NCBI RefSeq assembly: GCF_030159895.1
Contig: NZ_BSNI01000001.1
Span: forward strand, 530,523 to 594,522
Source: Maritalea porphyrae
Lineage (GTDB): Bacteria > Pseudomonadota > Alphaproteobacteria > Rhizobiales > Devosiaceae
Length of the DNA stretch: 64,000 bases
Direction: 5' to 3'
Positions 1 through 9,049 of the stretch are shown in pieces. Each line of letters opens with the position of its first letter. The first letter of the stretch is position 1. Under the pieces are notes generated by a model. It saw only the letters and a program-made list of their open reading frames with translations. It was not told the origin of the DNA and did no database searches. The position numbers and the translations under genes were made by a program.

Positions 1-80
1 ATGTACGCGTGGGCGGCCAGGTACAACACCAACACAAGCGCCAAAAGCCATTTGGCGACAGTCACAAATCTCAATGACAT
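1..80 (-). CDS. N-terminus of a membrane-anchored protein (partial, cut by window edge)
   Basis: An ATG at position 80 opens a frame that stays open to the window edge. An AAGGAT Shine-Dalgarno lies about 7 nt upstream. The visible 26 residues start MSLRFVTVAKWLLALVLVL and form a basic start followed by a hydrophobic stretch, so this is a signal anchor or signal peptide. The gene starts 14 bases after the stop of the membrane hydrolase upstream and is probably cotranscribed with it. Too little is visible to name a family. Confidence 0.6.
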   Translation of the reverse strand, partial: MSLRFVTVAKWLLALVLVLYLAAHAY

Positions 81-94
81 AAATTATATCCTTA

Positions 95-1756
95 TTATTT
101 CTTTGAAGACACAAGGCCAACTGCCTTGCGAAATTTAACAATATGATCGGCAACACCCGAAATGGCGGTATTGCTCCAATAACGCGTATGCGTGATCAGC
201 CGCAGTCGGTCTAGGCCAAATTTGCTGTAAGTAATGTGCACTTTGTGCTCTTTAATACCGCGCCCAAAAAGCGAATACCCTTTGACGGGTCCGCCCAATA
301 CGTCGCCTTGCCAGAACATCAAAGGGTGATGCTCATCAAACATATTGGTCCACTTTACGGTTGAAAAAACAGCACCATGATGCGCAAACGCACGCGGCGC
401 TTTAAGCGCCCATTCGGCGCTTGATTGCGGGATAGGCATTCCTGCATATTTTTCTTCGTTGAACTCAAGTTTGTCCGGCGTGTAGAGCACACCAAAATCC
501 TCATTGTATGAACGCGGCGGCGCAACAGGAAACAGGCGTTCTTCCTTCAGTTTTTCAAAATTCTCAACTCCACGCGCAATCAAAAACTGCGCATGACTTA
601 AAGGCGAACCAAAAGTGATAAAGTCGGTAATCTTCCAATAGGACCTACTTTTCTCACCGTGTTTGTTTTCAACTGCACCGGACAATCGAATTGCCTTGGC
701 GATGTTTGCTTGGACAGCCTGATAGGCGTCAACCGTAAGGCTGTTCCAATAGCGACTTTGATGGTTGCGCACAAACCGATCATGCTCATACAACGCTTGG
801 CGCACGCGTTCACTCGGCGGGTTCTCGTTGGTGGGGCCAAGCTCCTCCCACAATAGATGCAATATGTCGTAGGCGACAACTGAACCCAAAGAGTGCGCAA
901 CAATGACAACCCGATCATAGGTGGGATCTTCGTGTAGGGCGCGCAGCAACCCCAAGCCGCGCTCGCGAACATCATGCCGCCGACGAACCGTATCTGGGTG
1001 AGCCCCCAAATATCCTGCAACGTCCCCTAGATAGGGCAGAAAAAACATACCCGTAAGGATGGTCATTAAAACGGTGCCGCCCACCACAAATGAGCGCACC
1101 TCCACGCCACCAATGCCGAACAGCGAATGGTAGACCAACAAGGTGATCACCGCATAAGCGGGCCACCGCAATATCCAACGCAGCTTTGGAATGAGCCGAC
1201 CAAGCCAAACCATCAGCCCTAAATTCAGGATACCCAAAAAGCTGATTTCCCAAACATTCAGCCGCGCGGAGCCGCCGTCCAAATTCCACCATTGCAGCTC
1301 AAATATTGTGCCGAGCCCCAACAACACCACACCAAAGGCCACCAAACCAATCAGGACAATCAAAAAGCACAGTGCTGACCAAGGCCAGACCATGCGATCA
1401 GCCACATATTCAGGCTTCACCATGATGATCCGCAACAACCAGCGCCACAGATTGCGTAGCTTTGCGTCATCTAAAACGTCCGCATAGTAGAACTCGTAGA
1501 AATCTGTGCGCTTGCCATCTTTAGCTGGGGGCGTTGTGATCCGTTGAAGGTCGTGGCTACCGGTTTTTAAATCAGGCACGATCCAGCTTTTGTTGCCGTC
1601 TGGGCCAATGTGACGGTCACCCGCATTTAGCACCGTTTCATCCGTGGTCCAAAGCGTATCCACAATGCGGCGCATCATGCCCATAGGACGTTGCTCGCCC
1701 ATGCCATGCACGACCACAATTGCTTGTTTTTCACCTGCCACGCTGATCGCCCTCAA
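95..1756 (-). CDS. Membrane-embedded alpha/beta hydrolase (lipase-like), function unknown
   Basis: The product is 553 aa. It begins with the strand-turn motif VVVHGMGEQ typical of alpha/beta hydrolases. A second fold signature, AHSLGSVVAYD at about residue 290, supplies a GxSxG-type nucleophile elbow (H-S-L-G). Between them, about residues 120-245 hold four or so hydrophobic segments (for example LCFLIVLIGLVAFGVVLLG and VVGGTVLMTILTGMFFLPY), so the hydrolase fold appears interrupted by a membrane domain. A histidine-containing C-terminal segment could complete the triad, but I cannot assign it. The start shown is TTG; an in-frame GTG at 1741 is an alternative, and neither has a strong ribosome-binding site. 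The substrate is unknown. It sits just upstream of a partial membrane-anchored gene. Confidence 0.75.
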   Translation of the reverse strand: MRAISVAGEKQAIVVVHGMGEQRPMGMMRRIVDTLWTTDETVLNAGDRHIGPDGNKSWIVPDLKTGSHDLQRITTPPAKDGKRTDFYEFYYADVLDDAKLRNLWRWLLRIIMVKPEYVADRMVWPWSALCFLIVLIGLVAFGVVLLGLGTIFELQWWNLDGGSARLNVWEISFLGILNLGLMVWLGRLIPKLRWILRWPAYAVITLLVYHSLFGIGGVEVRSFVVGGTVLMTILTGMFFLPYLGDVAGYLGAHPDTVRRRHDVRERGLGLLRALHEDPTYDRVVIVAHSLGSVVAYDILHLLWEELGPTNENPPSERVRQALYEHDRFVRNHQSRYWNSLTVDAYQAVQANIAKAIRLSGAVENKHGEKSRSYWKITDFITFGSPLSHAQFLIARGVENFEKLKEERLFPVAPPRSYNEDFGVLYTPDKLEFNEEKYAGMPIPQSSAEWALKAPRAFAHHGAVFSTVKWTNMFDEHHPLMFWQGDVLGGPVKGYSLFGRGIKEHKVHITYSKFGLDRLRLITHTRYWSNTAISGVADHIVKFRKAVGLVSSKK

Positions 1757-1816
1757 CTTCGCTCACTTCAATTGCAAAGTGGACTAGTTTCTTTTGCGAA
1801 ACAAGTTCCACCCCAC

Positions 1817-2290
1817 TCAACTTTTGTCCGATTCTGAACCTTGCTTTCTAATGTGTTCTGAAGCATTGGCATGCGCGCGATTTAGAAGGCCAAATAGTTT
1901 CTCTGTTTCTTCGCTTGAGAAATCTTTAAGCAATGCTGCATTCACCTCAGTATAAAGATGTTGCAGGTGTGATTTCTGATGTCCCTTTTGAGAAGCCGAG
2001 ACCAGAACAGACCGCGCGTCTGTCTCTGACGTGCTCTTATTGACCCACCCTGCCTTCTCCATTCTGTCAACAAGCCGAGAAACCGCGGGCTTTTCCGATC
2101 GCATATAACGTGCAAGCTCTCCCACACTGACTTTTTCCCGCCGCCACAGCACGCCAAGTACAATCCATTGCTGTGGCGACAAATCGTGCTCCTCCAACAG
2201 ACGTGCTAAAATCTGTTGAGCGCGAGCCGCTGTGGCAGACACCAAGCGGCCTAGCGAGTCCTTGGGTGGGGTAACGGGTCGTTCTGACAT
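1817..2290 (-). CDS. MarR family transcriptional regulator
   Basis: The 157-aa product has the MarR winged-helix layout: a helical dimerisation segment, then DLSPQQWIVLGVLWRREKVSVGELARYM (recognition-helix region with the SEKPAVSRLVDRMEKAGWV signature at about residues 66-85) and the wing DARSVLVSASQKG. There is no cysteine, so it is not a thiol-switch OhrR-type sensor. It is divergent from the cytochrome b561 gene. The 64-base gap between them holds two palindromes centred on CATG, so autoregulation together with control of the b561 gene is likely. The ligand is unknown. Confidence 0.9.
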   Translation of the reverse strand: MSERPVTPPKDSLGRLVSATAARAQQILARLLEEHDLSPQQWIVLGVLWRREKVSVGELARYMRSEKPAVSRLVDRMEKAGWVNKSTSETDARSVLVSASQKGHQKSHLQHLYTEVNAALLKDFSSEETEKLFGLLNRAHANASEHIRKQGSESDKS

Positions 2291-2298
2291 TTCACTTT

Positions 2299-2339
2299 TT
2301 AGTTTACATGGAACACATTTTATATTACATGTAAACTAA
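2299..2339. promoter_or_regulatory. Probable double MarR operator
   Basis: TTAGTTTACATG at 2299-2310 and CATGTAAACTAA at 2328-2339 form a perfect 12-bp inverted repeat with a 17-bp spacer. Each arm is itself nearly palindromic about CATG (GTTTACATGGAAC and TTACATGTAA). The CATG centres are 21 bp apart, about two helical turns, so two dimers on one DNA face is plausible. The site lies between the divergent marR-type and cytochrome b561 genes. The assignment to this regulator is inferred from position. Confidence 0.65.
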
Positions 2340-2378
2340 CAGAGGAAATCTGATTTGAAAACCAAAAAGGGAAAATCT

Positions 2379-2909
2379 ATGTCGGATACACCCGTCACCA
2401 AATATTCTCGCCCAATCCGTATACTTCATTGGTTGTTGGCGCTCATTCTAATCGCCCTATTTGTCGCTGGCACCATCATGCACAACACAAATGATGAGGC
2501 ATTGAAATTCGCTATCGTCAAAATTCACGCGCCGCTTGGATTGCTCGCAGGATTGTTGCTGCTTGCACGTACCTATTTCGCATTCACACAAGCGCGCCCA
2601 GCACCCGATGCGAAATGGTCACTGGCCGTGAAGTGGGGATCAAAGATCATCCATATCTTGCTTTATGTCTTGCCTTTGGCACTAGTTGGTACTGGCATCG
2701 GCACAATGGCACTTTCAGGCTTGGGCGAAATACTCCAGTCAGGGCAAACTGCACCATGGCCAGACATGTCCAATGTTCCTCCAGCGGCTGGACATGGACT
2801 TTTCGCAAAACTGTTTCTAGCCAGCTTAACGCTGCATATTGCAGGTGCGATTTACCATCAGTTTGTCGTCAAAGACAATTTGATCGCTCGCATGATGCCC
2901 GGGAAATAG
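2379..2909 (+). CDS. Cytochrome b561 family protein
   Basis: This is a di-haem membrane cytochrome of the b561/YodB type, about 176 aa with four hydrophobic segments. Candidate haem ligands are visible: H17 in RPIRILHWLLALIL, the histidine in VKIHAPLGLLAG, and histidines in the last helix (LHIAGAIYHQF). These proteins carry electrons from quinol across the inner membrane. The ATG at 2379 has AAAGGGA 7-8 nt upstream and matches the usual N-terminus. An in-frame TTG at 2355, also preceded by AGAGGAAA, would add eight residues. It is divergent from a MarR regulator and probably controlled by it. Confidence 0.85.
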   Translation: MSDTPVTKYSRPIRILHWLLALILIALFVAGTIMHNTNDEALKFAIVKIHAPLGLLAGLLLLARTYFAFTQARPAPDAKWSLAVKWGSKIIHILLYVLPLALVGTGIGTMALSGLGEILQSGQTAPWPDMSNVPPAAGHGLFAKLFLASLTLHIAGAIYHQFVVKDNLIARMMPGK

Positions 2910-2999
2910 TTTTGCCTAAATTATGCAAGGGCAGAACAGCCCTTGCATCTATAGTCACTAGAGCTTTTATAAAGCCTGCACCAAAATCAAAGGTGCAAA

Positions 3000-3737
3000 A
3001 TGGCAAACAACGATCTTCTAAAATCTACCCGCTTACTCGACTTCAATCACCCAACAATTCAGAAATTGGTCCAAAGCAAAAATTGGCGCAATCTCAGTGA
3101 TTACGACAAAATTGGCGCCGCATACGATTTTGTGCAGAACCAAATAAAGTTCGGCTACAATCGAAAAGACAGCATTCCCGCTAGTGAAGTCCTTAAAGAT
3201 GGTTACGGCCAGTGTAATACCAAAGGCACGCTGTTAATGGCGCTGCTGCGCGCGCTCAATATCCCATGCCGACTACACGGCTTCACCATCAAAAAATCAC
3301 TACAAAGAGGCGTTGTGCCAGAGTTGGTCTACGCCATCGCTCCCGAAAACATCCTCCATTCTTGGGTCGAAGTGCAATTTGAAGATCAGTGGGTATATCT
3401 TGAAGGTTTCATTCTTGATCGCGCATTTCTTGGACAACTTCAAAAAGAATTCTCAGATCAATCTAGCCTATGCGCTTACGGCGTCGGCACCGATTGTTTG
3501 CAAACGCCAAACATAGATTGGACAGGTCAAAACACCTACATTCAACGCACAGGCATAAACCAGGATTTTGGTCTGTTTGACACACCCGACGAGTTTTATG
3601 CTGAGCACCAGCAAGAGTTTAGCCCACTCAAAGACTTTCTATACCAGCACATTATCCGCCACTGGATGAATGCAAGAGTCGCCAATGCGCGTCGCGGCAA
3701 CATCCCCATAATCCCAACAAAAAAAGGCGCTCAGTGA
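3000..3737 (+). CDS. Transglutaminase-like cysteine protein
   Basis: The 245-aa product belongs to the transglutaminase-like superfamily. The catalytic cysteine is C72 in GYGQCNTKGTLL, followed by a conserved small-residue helix. The histidine is H120 in ILHSWVEV. The third residue is probably E135 or D140 in WVYLEGFILD. There is no signal peptide, so it is likely cytosolic. Bacterial proteins of this fold are peptidases, amidases or structural variants, and the substrate here is unknown. The gene stands alone; its last codons overlap the terminator hairpin of the convergent pntB transcript. Confidence 0.75.
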   Translation: MANNDLLKSTRLLDFNHPTIQKLVQSKNWRNLSDYDKIGAAYDFVQNQIKFGYNRKDSIPASEVLKDGYGQCNTKGTLLMALLRALNIPCRLHGFTIKKSLQRGVVPELVYAIAPENILHSWVEVQFEDQWVYLEGFILDRAFLGQLQKEFSDQSSLCAYGVGTDCLQTPNIDWTGQNTYIQRTGINQDFGLFDTPDEFYAEHQQEFSPLKDFLYQHIIRHWMNARVANARRGNIPIIPTKKGAQ

Positions 3738-3742
3738 GCGCC
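3719..3742 (-). terminator. Rho-independent terminator of the pnt operon
   Basis: On the minus strand a perfect 7-bp stem GGCGCTC/GAGCGCC with a 3-nt loop is followed by seven T. It lies 32 bp downstream of the pntB stop. The hairpin overlaps the last two codons and the stop codon of the convergent transglutaminase-like gene. Confidence 0.85.
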
Positions 3743-3773
3743 CTCTTCAATTTCTAACATTTAGAACGTGTGA

Positions 3774-5180
3774 CTAGTGCCCAAAGGCTTTCACAATATC
3801 TTCTGTCATTTTCTTCGCATCACCAAACAACATCATCGTGTTGTCACGGAAGAACAATTCGTTCTGAACGCCAGCATAACCTGCTGACATGCCGCGCTTG
3901 ATGAACAAAACCGTACCTGCATTTTCAACGTCCAACACAGGCATGCCATAAATTGGCGACGCCTTGTCGGTCTTTGCAGATGGGTTGGTCACATCGTTCG
4001 CACCGATCACGAAAGCCACATCAGCTTGGCTGAACTCGGAGTTGATATCTTCAAGCTCAAACACTTCGTCATAAGGCACGTTCGCTTCAGCAAGCAAAAC
4101 ATTCATATGACCCGGCATACGTCCCGCCACTGGGTGGATCGCATACTTGATTTCCACGCCTTCGGCTTTCAGCAAGTCGCACATTTCACGCAAAGCGTGC
4201 TGTGCTTGCGCAACCGCCATGCCGTAACCCGGCACAATGATCACTTTTCCAGCGTTCTTCATCATGAAGGCCGCATCGTCAGCAGAACCTTGCTTGACTG
4301 GACGGGTCTCTTCTTCTCCATCAGCTGCAGCAGCGCTGTCGCCACCAAAACCACCAAGAATAACCGAGATGAAAGAGCGGTTCATCGCCTTACACATAAT
4401 GTAAGAAAGGATCGCACCAGAAGAGCCAACCAACGCACCGGTAATGATCAATGCGGTATTGCCCAACGTAAAGCCGATACCAGCAGCAGCCCAACCTGAA
4501 TATGAGTTGAGCATGGAGACCACAACCGGCATATCAGCACCACCGATTGGGATGATCATCAAACCACCCAACACCAGTGCAAGAACGGTAATCGCCCAGA
4601 ACAACATCGGATCAGAGGTAACGGTAAACTGCCAGATCAGATAGACGAGCAACACACCCAAAGCGATGTGCAATAGGTGACGCATCGGCAAGATGATCGG
4701 CTTGCCCGACATGTTGCCGTTAAGCTTAGCAAAAGCGATCACGGAACCAGTGAAGGTAAAGGCACCAATGGCCACGCCAAGGCTCATTTCAACCAATGCT
4801 TGCGCATGGATGTGCCCATCAGTGGTGATACCAAATGCGTCTGGTGCATAAAGCGCCGCAGCGGCCACAAACACGGCGGCCAAACCCACAAGCGAGTGGA
4901 AAGCAGCAACGAGCTGAGGCATATCGGTCATCGCAATGCGACGCGCCATTACGGCACCGATTACACCACCGATGCCGATACCACCAATGATCAATGCCCA
5001 AGAAAGCATGTCAGAAGGTGCGGCAACCATTAGCGTTGTCACAACGGCAATCGCCATACCAATAATACCGTAAGCATTACCGCGACGAGCAGTTGCCGGA
5101 GAAGAAAGGCCGCGCAAGGCTAAGATGAAAAGAACCCCTGAAACGAGGTAGAGAATAGCAGCAATATTTGCAGAAATCAT
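3774..5180 (-). CDS. pntB: NAD(P) transhydrogenase subunit beta
   Basis: PntB couples proton re-entry across the inner membrane to hydride transfer from NADH to NADP+. The 468-aa product has an N-terminal block of about eight or nine membrane helices (residues 1 to about 270). The NADP-binding domain III at the C-terminus carries GYGMAVAQAQHALREM and the IGANDVTNPSA segment. The length is normal for the family. It is the last gene of the pntAA-pntAB-pntB operon, starts 5 bp after pntAB, and ends at a strong terminator. The product supplies NADPH for biosynthesis. Confidence 0.97.
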   Translation of the reverse strand: MISANIAAILYLVSGVLFILALRGLSSPATARRGNAYGIIGMAIAVVTTLMVAAPSDMLSWALIIGGIGIGGVIGAVMARRIAMTDMPQLVAAFHSLVGLAAVFVAAAALYAPDAFGITTDGHIHAQALVEMSLGVAIGAFTFTGSVIAFAKLNGNMSGKPIILPMRHLLHIALGVLLVYLIWQFTVTSDPMLFWAITVLALVLGGLMIIPIGGADMPVVVSMLNSYSGWAAAGIGFTLGNTALIITGALVGSSGAILSYIMCKAMNRSFISVILGGFGGDSAAAADGEEETRPVKQGSADDAAFMMKNAGKVIIVPGYGMAVAQAQHALREMCDLLKAEGVEIKYAIHPVAGRMPGHMNVLLAEANVPYDEVFELEDINSEFSQADVAFVIGANDVTNPSAKTDKASPIYGMPVLDVENAGTVLFIKRGMSAGYAGVQNELFFRDNTMMLFGDAKKMTEDIVKAFGH

Positions 5181-5185
5181 GTCGG

Positions 5186-5548
5186 CTATCCCTTCTTCTT
5201 ATACATGGCAAGCATGCGTTGAGTCACAAGGAAACCGCCAAAGATATTGACGCTGGCAAACACAAGTGCCAAGAATCCAAACACTTTGGAAATCCAGTTG
5301 CCGTCAGCCGCCAAATGCACGCCAACCGCGAGCAATGCGCCCACAACAATTACTGAAGAAATCGCGTTGGTTACGCTCATCAATGGCGTGTGCAACGCAG
5401 GGGTCACTGACCACACAACGAAATAGCCAACAAAAATGGCCAACACAAAAATCGCCAAGCGGAACACGAATGGGTCAATTGAGCCGCCCGACGCGGCGGA
5501 TGCCGCAGCGCCTGCAGCGGATGACATTTGATCTAGAGATGCAATCAT
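5186..5548 (-). CDS. pntAB: NAD(P) transhydrogenase subunit alpha, membrane part
   Basis: The 120-aa protein carries the membrane helices that form the C-terminal end of PntA in enterobacteria. In many alphaproteobacteria these are encoded as a separate gene. After an Ala/Ser/Gly-rich start there are three or four hydrophobic segments ([20 protein letters not shown]; the conserved [46 protein letters not shown]). The segment with LMSVTNA is the family hallmark. The start ATG overlaps the pntAA stop by one base (TAATG), which suggests translational coupling. Confidence 0.95.
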   Translation of the reverse strand: MIASLDQMSSAAGAAASAASGGSIDPFVFRLAIFVLAIFVGYFVVWSVTPALHTPLMSVTNAISSVIVVGALLAVGVHLAADGNWISKVFGFLALVFASVNIFGGFLVTQRMLAMYKKKG

Positions 5549-6693
5549 TATTTCGCTCCCTTCTCGCCCGCAAAGGCAGGATGCACAACTTCACCATCAC
5601 GTGTGAGTTGTGTTGCAGCAACCAATTCGTCTTCTGGGTCAACCGCAAGATTTTTCGCTTCCTTGTCGATCAACGTCTCAAGGAATGAAGCCAAGTTCTT
5701 CGCATAAAGTGAAGATGCTGTAGTCGCGATGCGACCAGCCATATTTTCAAAGCCGATGATTTTGACGCCCTTGTGGTCGACTATTTCATTCGCCTTCGCA
5801 CCTTCAACATTACCACCGCGTTCAACAGCCAAATCCACAAGCACCGAACCAGGCGCCATAGATTCAACCATTTTCTTGGTGATCAAACGCGGTGCCGGAC
5901 GCCCAGGAATCAGCGCTGTGGTGATCACCACATCTTGTTTGGCGATATGAGCGGCCACAAGCTCAGCTTGTTTGGCTTGATATTCCTTGCTCATTTCCTT
6001 GGCGTAACCACCAGCTGTTTCAGCTTGCTTAAACTCTTCGTCTTCAACCGCAACGAACTTTGAACCCAAAGATTCAACTTGTTCTTTTGCTGCCGGACGC
6101 ACATCAGTTGCAGAAACTACCGCACCCAAACGTTTTGCTGTAGCAATCGCCTGCAATCCCGCAACACCGGCACCCATCACAAATGCTTTGGCCGGACGAA
6201 CAGTGCCCGCCGCCGTCATCATCATGGGGAATGCACGGTCAAATGCTGTAGCGGCTTCAATCACCGCTTGATAGCCAGCAAGGTTGGCTTGTGAGGACAA
6301 CACATCCATCACTTGCGCACGCGTGATCCGTGGCATGAACTCCATTGCAAAAGCGTCAAAGCCAGCTTTTGCAAGCGCTTTGATATCTTTTTCGTTGCCA
6401 TAAGGGTCCATCTGGCCAATGACCAGCGCACCTTTTTTGGCCCCGGCCAATGCTTTGGCGTCTGGTCGACGCACCGTTAGAACCACATCAGCGCCTTTTA
6501 CCGCAGCTGAGGCAGAAGCAGAGACCGTGGCCCCTGCCGCTTTATAATCTGCATCTGGTATTTTGGAGCCGTCGCCAGCTCCCTTTTCGACGCTAACTTT
6601 AGCGCCGAGCCCGATATATTTTTGCACCGTTTCCGGTGTCGCCGCCACACGGGCTTCGTTGGCGGCAGTTTCGCGTAAGATCGCTATCTTCAT
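5548..6693 (-). CDS. pntAA: NAD(P) transhydrogenase subunit alpha part 1 (NAD-binding domain I)
   Basis: This is the soluble NAD(H)-binding domain I of the proton-translocating transhydrogenase, 381 aa, related to alanine dehydrogenase. The N-terminus [20 protein letters not shown] is typical. The Rossmann motif [20 protein letters not shown] lies at about residues 172-192 and is followed by the mobile-loop region. It is the first gene of the pnt operon and overlaps pntAB by one base. A small cytochrome oxidase subunit gene lies 91 bp upstream on the same strand. Confidence 0.97.
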   Translation of the reverse strand: MKIAILRETAANEARVAATPETVQKYIGLGAKVSVEKGAGDGSKIPDADYKAAGATVSASASAAVKGADVVLTVRRPDAKALAGAKKGALVIGQMDPYGNEKDIKALAKAGFDAFAMEFMPRITRAQVMDVLSSQANLAGYQAVIEAATAFDRAFPMMMTAAGTVRPAKAFVMGAGVAGLQAIATAKRLGAVVSATDVRPAAKEQVESLGSKFVAVEDEEFKQAETAGGYAKEMSKEYQAKQAELVAAHIAKQDVVITTALIPGRPAPRLITKKMVESMAPGSVLVDLAVERGGNVEGAKANEIVDHKGVKIIGFENMAGRIATTASSLYAKNLASFLETLIDKEAKNLAVDPEDELVAATQLTRDGEVVHPAFAGEKGAK

Positions 6694-6784
6694 GCCTTAC
6701 TCCCTGGACTTGCAAGCAAGCCCAAACGCATTTCCAAAAATGCGCCGCCCCCACATTTGCGGCACGACAAATCTCGTTTGGCTG

Positions 6785-6916
6785 TTACGCCACGAGGAAG
6801 AAATACATCAACACAAGCACCACAACGATGGCGATGGTTGACCATTTCAACAAAGTCAAAAAGCCTGAGTAGGTTTTTGATTGTTCTTCATAGAGTTTTT
6901 CAGCTTCAGTGCTCAT
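6785..6916 (-). CDS. aa3-type cytochrome c oxidase subunit IV (small membrane protein)
   Basis: A 43-codon gene starts at ATG 6916 with GGAGAG 5 nt upstream. The product begins MSTEAEKLYEEQSKTYSGF and ends in one hydrophobic helix (STIAIVVVLVLMYFFLVA). This is the form of the bacterial aa3-oxidase subunit IV family, a single helix packed at the edge of the oxidase. It lies between the M3 peptidase gene (39 bp upstream) and pntAA, all on the minus strand, so it is probably cotranscribed. No other oxidase gene is in the window. The family call rests on length, helix position and neighbourhood. Confidence 0.8.
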   Translation of the reverse strand: MSTEAEKLYEEQSKTYSGFLTLLKWSTIAIVVVLVLMYFFLVA

Positions 6917-6955
6917 ATATCTCTCCGTACTATGAACCTATTTTTCAAACGCCAA

Positions 6956-8776
6956 TCAGGCGTCCAATTCTTCCAACTCGTCAATTAGACCTTCGATCAT
7001 TGAAAGGCCAAGTGACCAGAAATCAGGGTCTTTGGCATCCAGACCAAACGGTGCCAACAATTCTGAATGATGTTTGGACCCGCCAGCGCGCAACAAGTCA
7101 AGATAACGATCTGCAAATCCGTCTTGTGACTTTTGATATTGCGCATAAAGTGAGTTCACCAAGCAATCGCCAAATGCATATGCATAAACGTAGAACGGCG
7201 AATGGATGAAATGTGGGATGTAGGACCAGAAATTCTCATATCCTTCATTGAGCAACACAGAAGGACCCAAGCTTTCTTTGGAAACCTCGACCCACATCTG
7301 GTTTAGCTCTTCAGACCGCAACTCACCATTGCGACGTGCAGTGTGTACTTTGCGCTCAAACGTATAGAAGGAAATTTGCCGCACAACCGTGTTGAGCATG
7401 TCCTCAACTTTACCTGCTAGCAAAGCAAACCGCGCTTTTTTGTCGGTAGTTGCATCGAGCAAGGACCTAAAGGTGAGCATTTCACCAAACACGCTTGCCG
7501 TTTCAGCTAGCGTCAATGGTGTCGATGCCATCAATGGACCTTGATCAGCTGCCAAAACCTGATGCACGCCGTGACCCAATTCATGGGCCAAAGTCATCAC
7601 GTCACGCGCTTTACCCAAATAGTTGAGCATCAAATAAGGGTGCGCGCTTGGCACTGTTGGGTGTGCAAATGCACCTGAACGTTTGCCTTCGCGCACTGGC
7701 GCATCGATCCAGCCCGAACCAAAGAAAGGTTTTGCCACATCAGCCAACTCGGGGGAGAACTTGCCGTAGGCCGACATCACCATGTCGGTTGCTTCATCCC
7801 AGTTGAACAACCGGTCATCATCGTCAGGCAAAGGCGCGTTGCGGTCCCAAGCATTTAGCTTTTCCATGCCGAACCACTTAGCCTTCATCGCATAATAGCG
7901 GTGGGACAATTTTGGGTAGGATGTGCGCACAGCGCTTTCAAGCGCATCAACCACTTCCCGCTCGACCGAGTTCGCCAAGTGACGGCTGTCCGCGACATCT
8001 TCATAACCGCGCCAGCGATCTGAGATTTCCTTATCCTTGGCCAACACATTGGTGATGTGGGTGAAAAGACGTTGGTTCTCGCCTAGCGTTTCAACCAATC
8101 CTTTAAACGCAGCTTCACGCTTTGCGCCATCTTTGCCCGTCATTTGCGTCAAGGTCGGCTCAAGCGACAGCTTTTCGCCATCCACATCAAACTTGAGGCT
8201 CGCCATCGTCTCGTCGAACAACCGGTTCCACGCCGAGCGACCGGTTTGAGATTTGTCGTGGAATAATTCTTCCACGCGATCTTCCAGTTGGTAAGGCTTG
8301 GCTTTGCGCAACTCAACAAACCACGGCTTGTAGCGCGCGAGCGCTGCGTCTTTTTCAAAGGCAGCGTCGAGCACCGCATCATCAATACGGTTCAACTCAA
8401 GCGTGAAGAACAGCAAAGGCGTTGAAAATTTGGTGAGCTTTTCATTCGTGTCGCCCATAAATTTCGCACGATCCGGATCAGATGTGTTTTGTGCATATTG
8501 CAAATAGGCAAATGAGCCCAAGCGACCCATTTTGTCCGAAAGCGCTTCAAAGCGGGCAATTGTTTCAAGCAATCCGCCATCTTTGGCTAAGCTCTCCAGA
8601 TTGCCCTTATAGTCTTCAGCAAACTGTTTGGCTTCTTTCTCGCAAAAGGCAATATCGGACTTGATTTCGTCGCTGTCAGGACCAGGATAAAGATCGCTTA
8701 GATCCCACTGAGGCAAATCGCCAAATTCTGCGCCAGGCTTTTTGTCCGTCGCCGCATCAAAAACCACGTTGCTCAT
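6956..8776 (-). CDS. pepF: M3 family oligoendopeptidase (PepF type)
   Basis: This is a cytosolic zinc metallopeptidase that degrades short peptides, 606 aa, normal for PepF/M3B. The zinc motif HELGH spans residues 398-402 within MTLAHELGHGVHQ. The third ligand is probably the glutamate in TLAETASVFGEM about 25 residues later. The C-terminal SPFYVYAYAFGDCLVNSLY stretch is typical of the family. There is no signal peptide. The start ATG at 8776 opens a product beginning MSNVVFDAATDKK. Confidence 0.93.
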   Translation of the reverse strand: MSNVVFDAATDKKPGAEFGDLPQWDLSDLYPGPDSDEIKSDIAFCEKEAKQFAEDYKGNLESLAKDGGLLETIARFEALSDKMGRLGSFAYLQYAQNTSDPDRAKFMGDTNEKLTKFSTPLLFFTLELNRIDDAVLDAAFEKDAALARYKPWFVELRKAKPYQLEDRVEELFHDKSQTGRSAWNRLFDETMASLKFDVDGEKLSLEPTLTQMTGKDGAKREAAFKGLVETLGENQRLFTHITNVLAKDKEISDRWRGYEDVADSRHLANSVEREVVDALESAVRTSYPKLSHRYYAMKAKWFGMEKLNAWDRNAPLPDDDDRLFNWDEATDMVMSAYGKFSPELADVAKPFFGSGWIDAPVREGKRSGAFAHPTVPSAHPYLMLNYLGKARDVMTLAHELGHGVHQVLAADQGPLMASTPLTLAETASVFGEMLTFRSLLDATTDKKARFALLAGKVEDMLNTVVRQISFYTFERKVHTARRNGELRSEELNQMWVEVSKESLGPSVLLNEGYENFWSYIPHFIHSPFYVYAYAFGDCLVNSLYAQYQKSQDGFADRYLDLLRAGGSKHHSELLAPFGLDAKDPDFWSLGLSMIEGLIDELEELDA

Positions 8777-9049
8777 AATTATAAGATAACTCCAAAAGAT
8801 TTGGAGCGAACATTATCATATTGTCCAGTGATGTGAAGGCCGCGACATTGCTCAAGAGGGCGAAATTGGGAAACAAGTTTTTGTGACCGTGCAAATTTGC
8901 GCACTCTCAGACACCCAAGATGAACAATTATGCTTAAACCACTGTTAAGAACTCACCCCTACCCTGCTCCAAAATAGAACAGTTTTATGATTCGCCCCTC
9001 GCAAATGCGCTCGGGGCGCATTGATGATTGATTGCGAGTTACATTAAGA

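Noticed and set aside
217-1400. Idea that the 553-aa hydrolase is two fused genes
   Set aside because: The frame is continuous and the motifs on both sides of the membrane segments fit one alpha/beta hydrolase.
2615-3100. Open frame on plus spanning the b561 3' end and gap
   Set aside because: It overlaps two genes with clear families in other frames and its product is Arg/Ser/Cys-rich without motif.
8891-8900. Palindrome GCAAATTTGC upstream of the response regulator
   Set aside because: A 10-bp AT-rich palindrome arises often by chance and no second copy was seen nearby.
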